From NCBI GenBank assembly GCA_021798095.1, contig JAJZYL010000064.1:1-7127 (forward strand): a stretch of DNA of 7,127 bases, given 5' to 3'. The position numbers and the translations under genes were made by a program. The notes under the pieces were generated by a model, which saw nothing but the letters and a program-made list of their open reading frames with translations, was not told the DNA's origin and made no database searches. Below, piece by piece: positions 6,438 through 7,127 of the stretch (its first letter is position 1; every line of letters starts with the position of its first letter). This stretch comes from an archaeon (GTDB taxonomy: Archaea > Thermoproteota > Nitrososphaeria > Conexivisphaerales > UBA164).

Positions 6438-7127
6438 TTCCTTAACGTCCTCTGTCCTCCGTATCATAAAGGCTGCGGTGCCACCTACGATCACGGCAAC
6501 CAGCCCCAGACCGATGTATAATTCAATCGGGTTGCTGTATGCAAATGCGACGTCAACCGATGCGCCGGCCTGATCAACGGTTACTGAGCCCTTCGAGGGG
6601 GTTGGGACAAAATTCTTGTTTACAGATGATATAGTATAATTGTAGGCACCGTTAGCTTCATTTATACTTATGGTGGCGTTGTCCGAATAGATGGTATTAC
6701 CATTGATGGTCACCGACCAGTTTCCACCGCTTACCAGCCCGGTCTCGCTAAACACTACGGCATATAGCACGGGGGCAAATGTGATCGTCTCCTCTACTGG
6801 CGCGCCTGTTACGTTGACAGTACCAGATGATGGGGTCGCCGTATAACCTGGTATGGAGAGGACGGTAAAGGCATAGGATCCGTTAGCCTCCTGCAATATC
6901 GTGCTATCGCTCGTTATGTTGATGATGTTCTCATTGACGGTTATCTCCCAAGAAGTGTTGGGCGGTAGCCCAACTTCAGTAAAGTTTACTGGGTAGTTGG
7001 TTAACGCGGTTGCAGCCGCAGTCAAATCAGCAGGCATCCCATTAGTCTGGGCAAGGGAAACGCCGCTAGGATCTCCGCTAAGGGTAAACGACCCCAGTAA
7101 GGGGTAAAGGCCTGCTTCAGCATGTTG
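6282..7127 (-). CDS. secE: SecE translocon subunit fused to an extracellular glycosylation-rich repeat domain (5' end outside window)
   Basis: One open frame runs from the window edge (7127) to the stop at 6284-6282: 281 residues are visible and the start is outside. Numbered from the internal ATG at 7037, residues 15-90 and 92-167 are two tandem beta-rich repeats (FTEVGLP / FSETGL starts, EANGSYAFTV / EANGAYNYTI middles), a type common in Thermoplasmatales surface proteins. A hydrophobic helix spans 171-191, followed by RR and a charged cytosolic stretch. Residues about 201-251 match archaeal SecE/Sec61-gamma: KKSTKKEY at 213-220, then one membrane helix containing GGIGFIIHL. SecE clamps SecY in the protein-conducting channel. 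Eight N-X-S/T sequons all lie before residue 171. Predicted topology (repeats outside, TM1 inward, SecE amphipathic helix inside, TM2 outward) fits both halves. Coupling to spt5 supports the SecE identity. A fusion with SecE at its C-terminus is unusual; an internal start may also release plain SecE. Confidence 0.85.
   Translation of the reverse strand, partial: QHAEAGLYPLLGSFTLSGDPSGVSLAQTNGMPADLTAAATALTNYPVNFTEVGLPPNTSWEITVNENIINITSDSTILQEANGSYAFTVLSIPGYTATPSSGTVNVTGAPVEETITFAPVLYAVVFSETGLVSGGNWSVTINGNTIYSDNATISINEANGAYNYTISSVNKNFVPTPSKGSVTVDQAGASVDVAFAYSNPIELYIGLGLVAVIVGGTAAFMIRRTEDVKEMGRSMMTILSYSKKSTKKEYNLYLKLVILALALTGGIGFIIHLVAALLGGA
6287..6295 (-). promoter_or_regulatory. Shine-Dalgarno sequence of spt5 inside the secE 3' end
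   Basis: On the minus strand, AGGTGGA overlaps the last codons of the SecE fusion gene and lies about 7 nt before ATG 6280. It matches the archaeal anti-SD well and decides the spt5 start in favour of 6280 over GTG 6292, which it would overlap. Confidence 0.65.
6465..6527 (-). other. Extra transmembrane helix joining surface repeats to SecE
   Basis: Residues 171-191 (numbered from Met 7037) are hydrophobic and Gly/Val/Ala rich (YIGLGLVAVIVGGTAAFMI) and are followed directly by two Arg. This looks like the C-terminal anchor of an ordinary archaeal surface protein, which would usually end a few residues later. Here the frame continues into SecE instead. Standard archaeal SecE has only one membrane helix. 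Confidence 0.8.
6537..6764 (-). repeat. Extracellular protein repeat unit 2 of the SecE fusion
   Basis: Residues 92-167 form the membrane-proximal repeat: YAVVFSETGL, W107, an INGN turn, EANGAYNYTI, then FVPTPSKGSVTV. It aligns with unit 1 over its whole length (about 76 residues each). It contains sequons N106, N120 and N133. It is a protein-level repeat; the DNA has diverged. Confidence 0.8.
6768..6995 (-). repeat. Extracellular protein repeat unit 1 of the SecE fusion
   Basis: Residues 15-90 form the outer visible repeat: YPVNFTEVGLP, W30, EANGSYAFTV, YTATPSSGTVNVTG. Sequons are N18, N27, N40, N52 and N75. Upstream residues to the window edge (about 44) do not show the same FTE-GLP pattern, and whether more repeats precede them cannot be seen. 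Confidence 0.8.

Noticed and set aside
1..7127. CRISPR arrays, insertion sequences, phage or defence genes
   Set aside because: No spaced direct repeats, transposase motifs, terminal inverted repeats or defence-type domains were seen.

Overview
The window looks like chromosomal DNA from a thermoacidophilic archaeon of the Thermoplasmatales or a close relative. The supporting signs are an archaeal-type Spt5 and SecE, a surface protein built from F(T/S)E(V/T)GLP-type beta repeats of the kind common in Thermoplasmatales secreted proteins, a tight nuo cluster, a T-rich TATA-like promoter, and heavy use of AGG (Arg) and ATA (Ile) codons with roughly balanced base composition. The genus cannot be fixed from the sequence alone.

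Positions 1-4385 (+ strand) hold the distal end of a respiratory complex I (nuo) operon: the C-terminal two thirds of a NuoM-like antiporter subunit (cut by the window start), a complete NuoL and a complete NuoN. The three are separated by only 3 and 1 nt and are surely co-transcribed. They are the three paralogous proton-pumping membrane-arm subunits. The order M-L-N differs from the textbook L-M-N, and some residues usually conserved in the proton channel are changed (NuoN TM5, and NuoM TM8 and TM12).

Positions 4386-4463 hold a promoter-like TATA element and a G-rich ribosome-binding region for the next gene (4464-5615, +), a PLP-dependent enzyme of the Cys/Met metabolism (cystathionine gamma-synthase/lyase) family, apparently transcribed on its own. 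It converges with the last operon across a 227-bp non-coding gap (5616-5842) that can form two mutually exclusive hairpins followed by a short T run.

Positions 5843-7127 (- strand) hold the most interesting part, a translationally coupled secE-spt5 pair. Spt5 is ordinary. The SecE reading frame is not: it runs uninterrupted upstream to the window edge and encodes, N-terminal to SecE, at least two extracellular beta-sandwich-like repeats rich in N-glycosylation sequons plus an extra transmembrane helix. The protein is therefore predicted to be a glycosylated surface-repeat domain fused to the essential translocon subunit SecE, with the topology correct on both sides of the membrane. An internal start could also yield a normal-sized SecE. 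The ribosomal protein L11 gene that usually follows spt5 in archaea is absent here.
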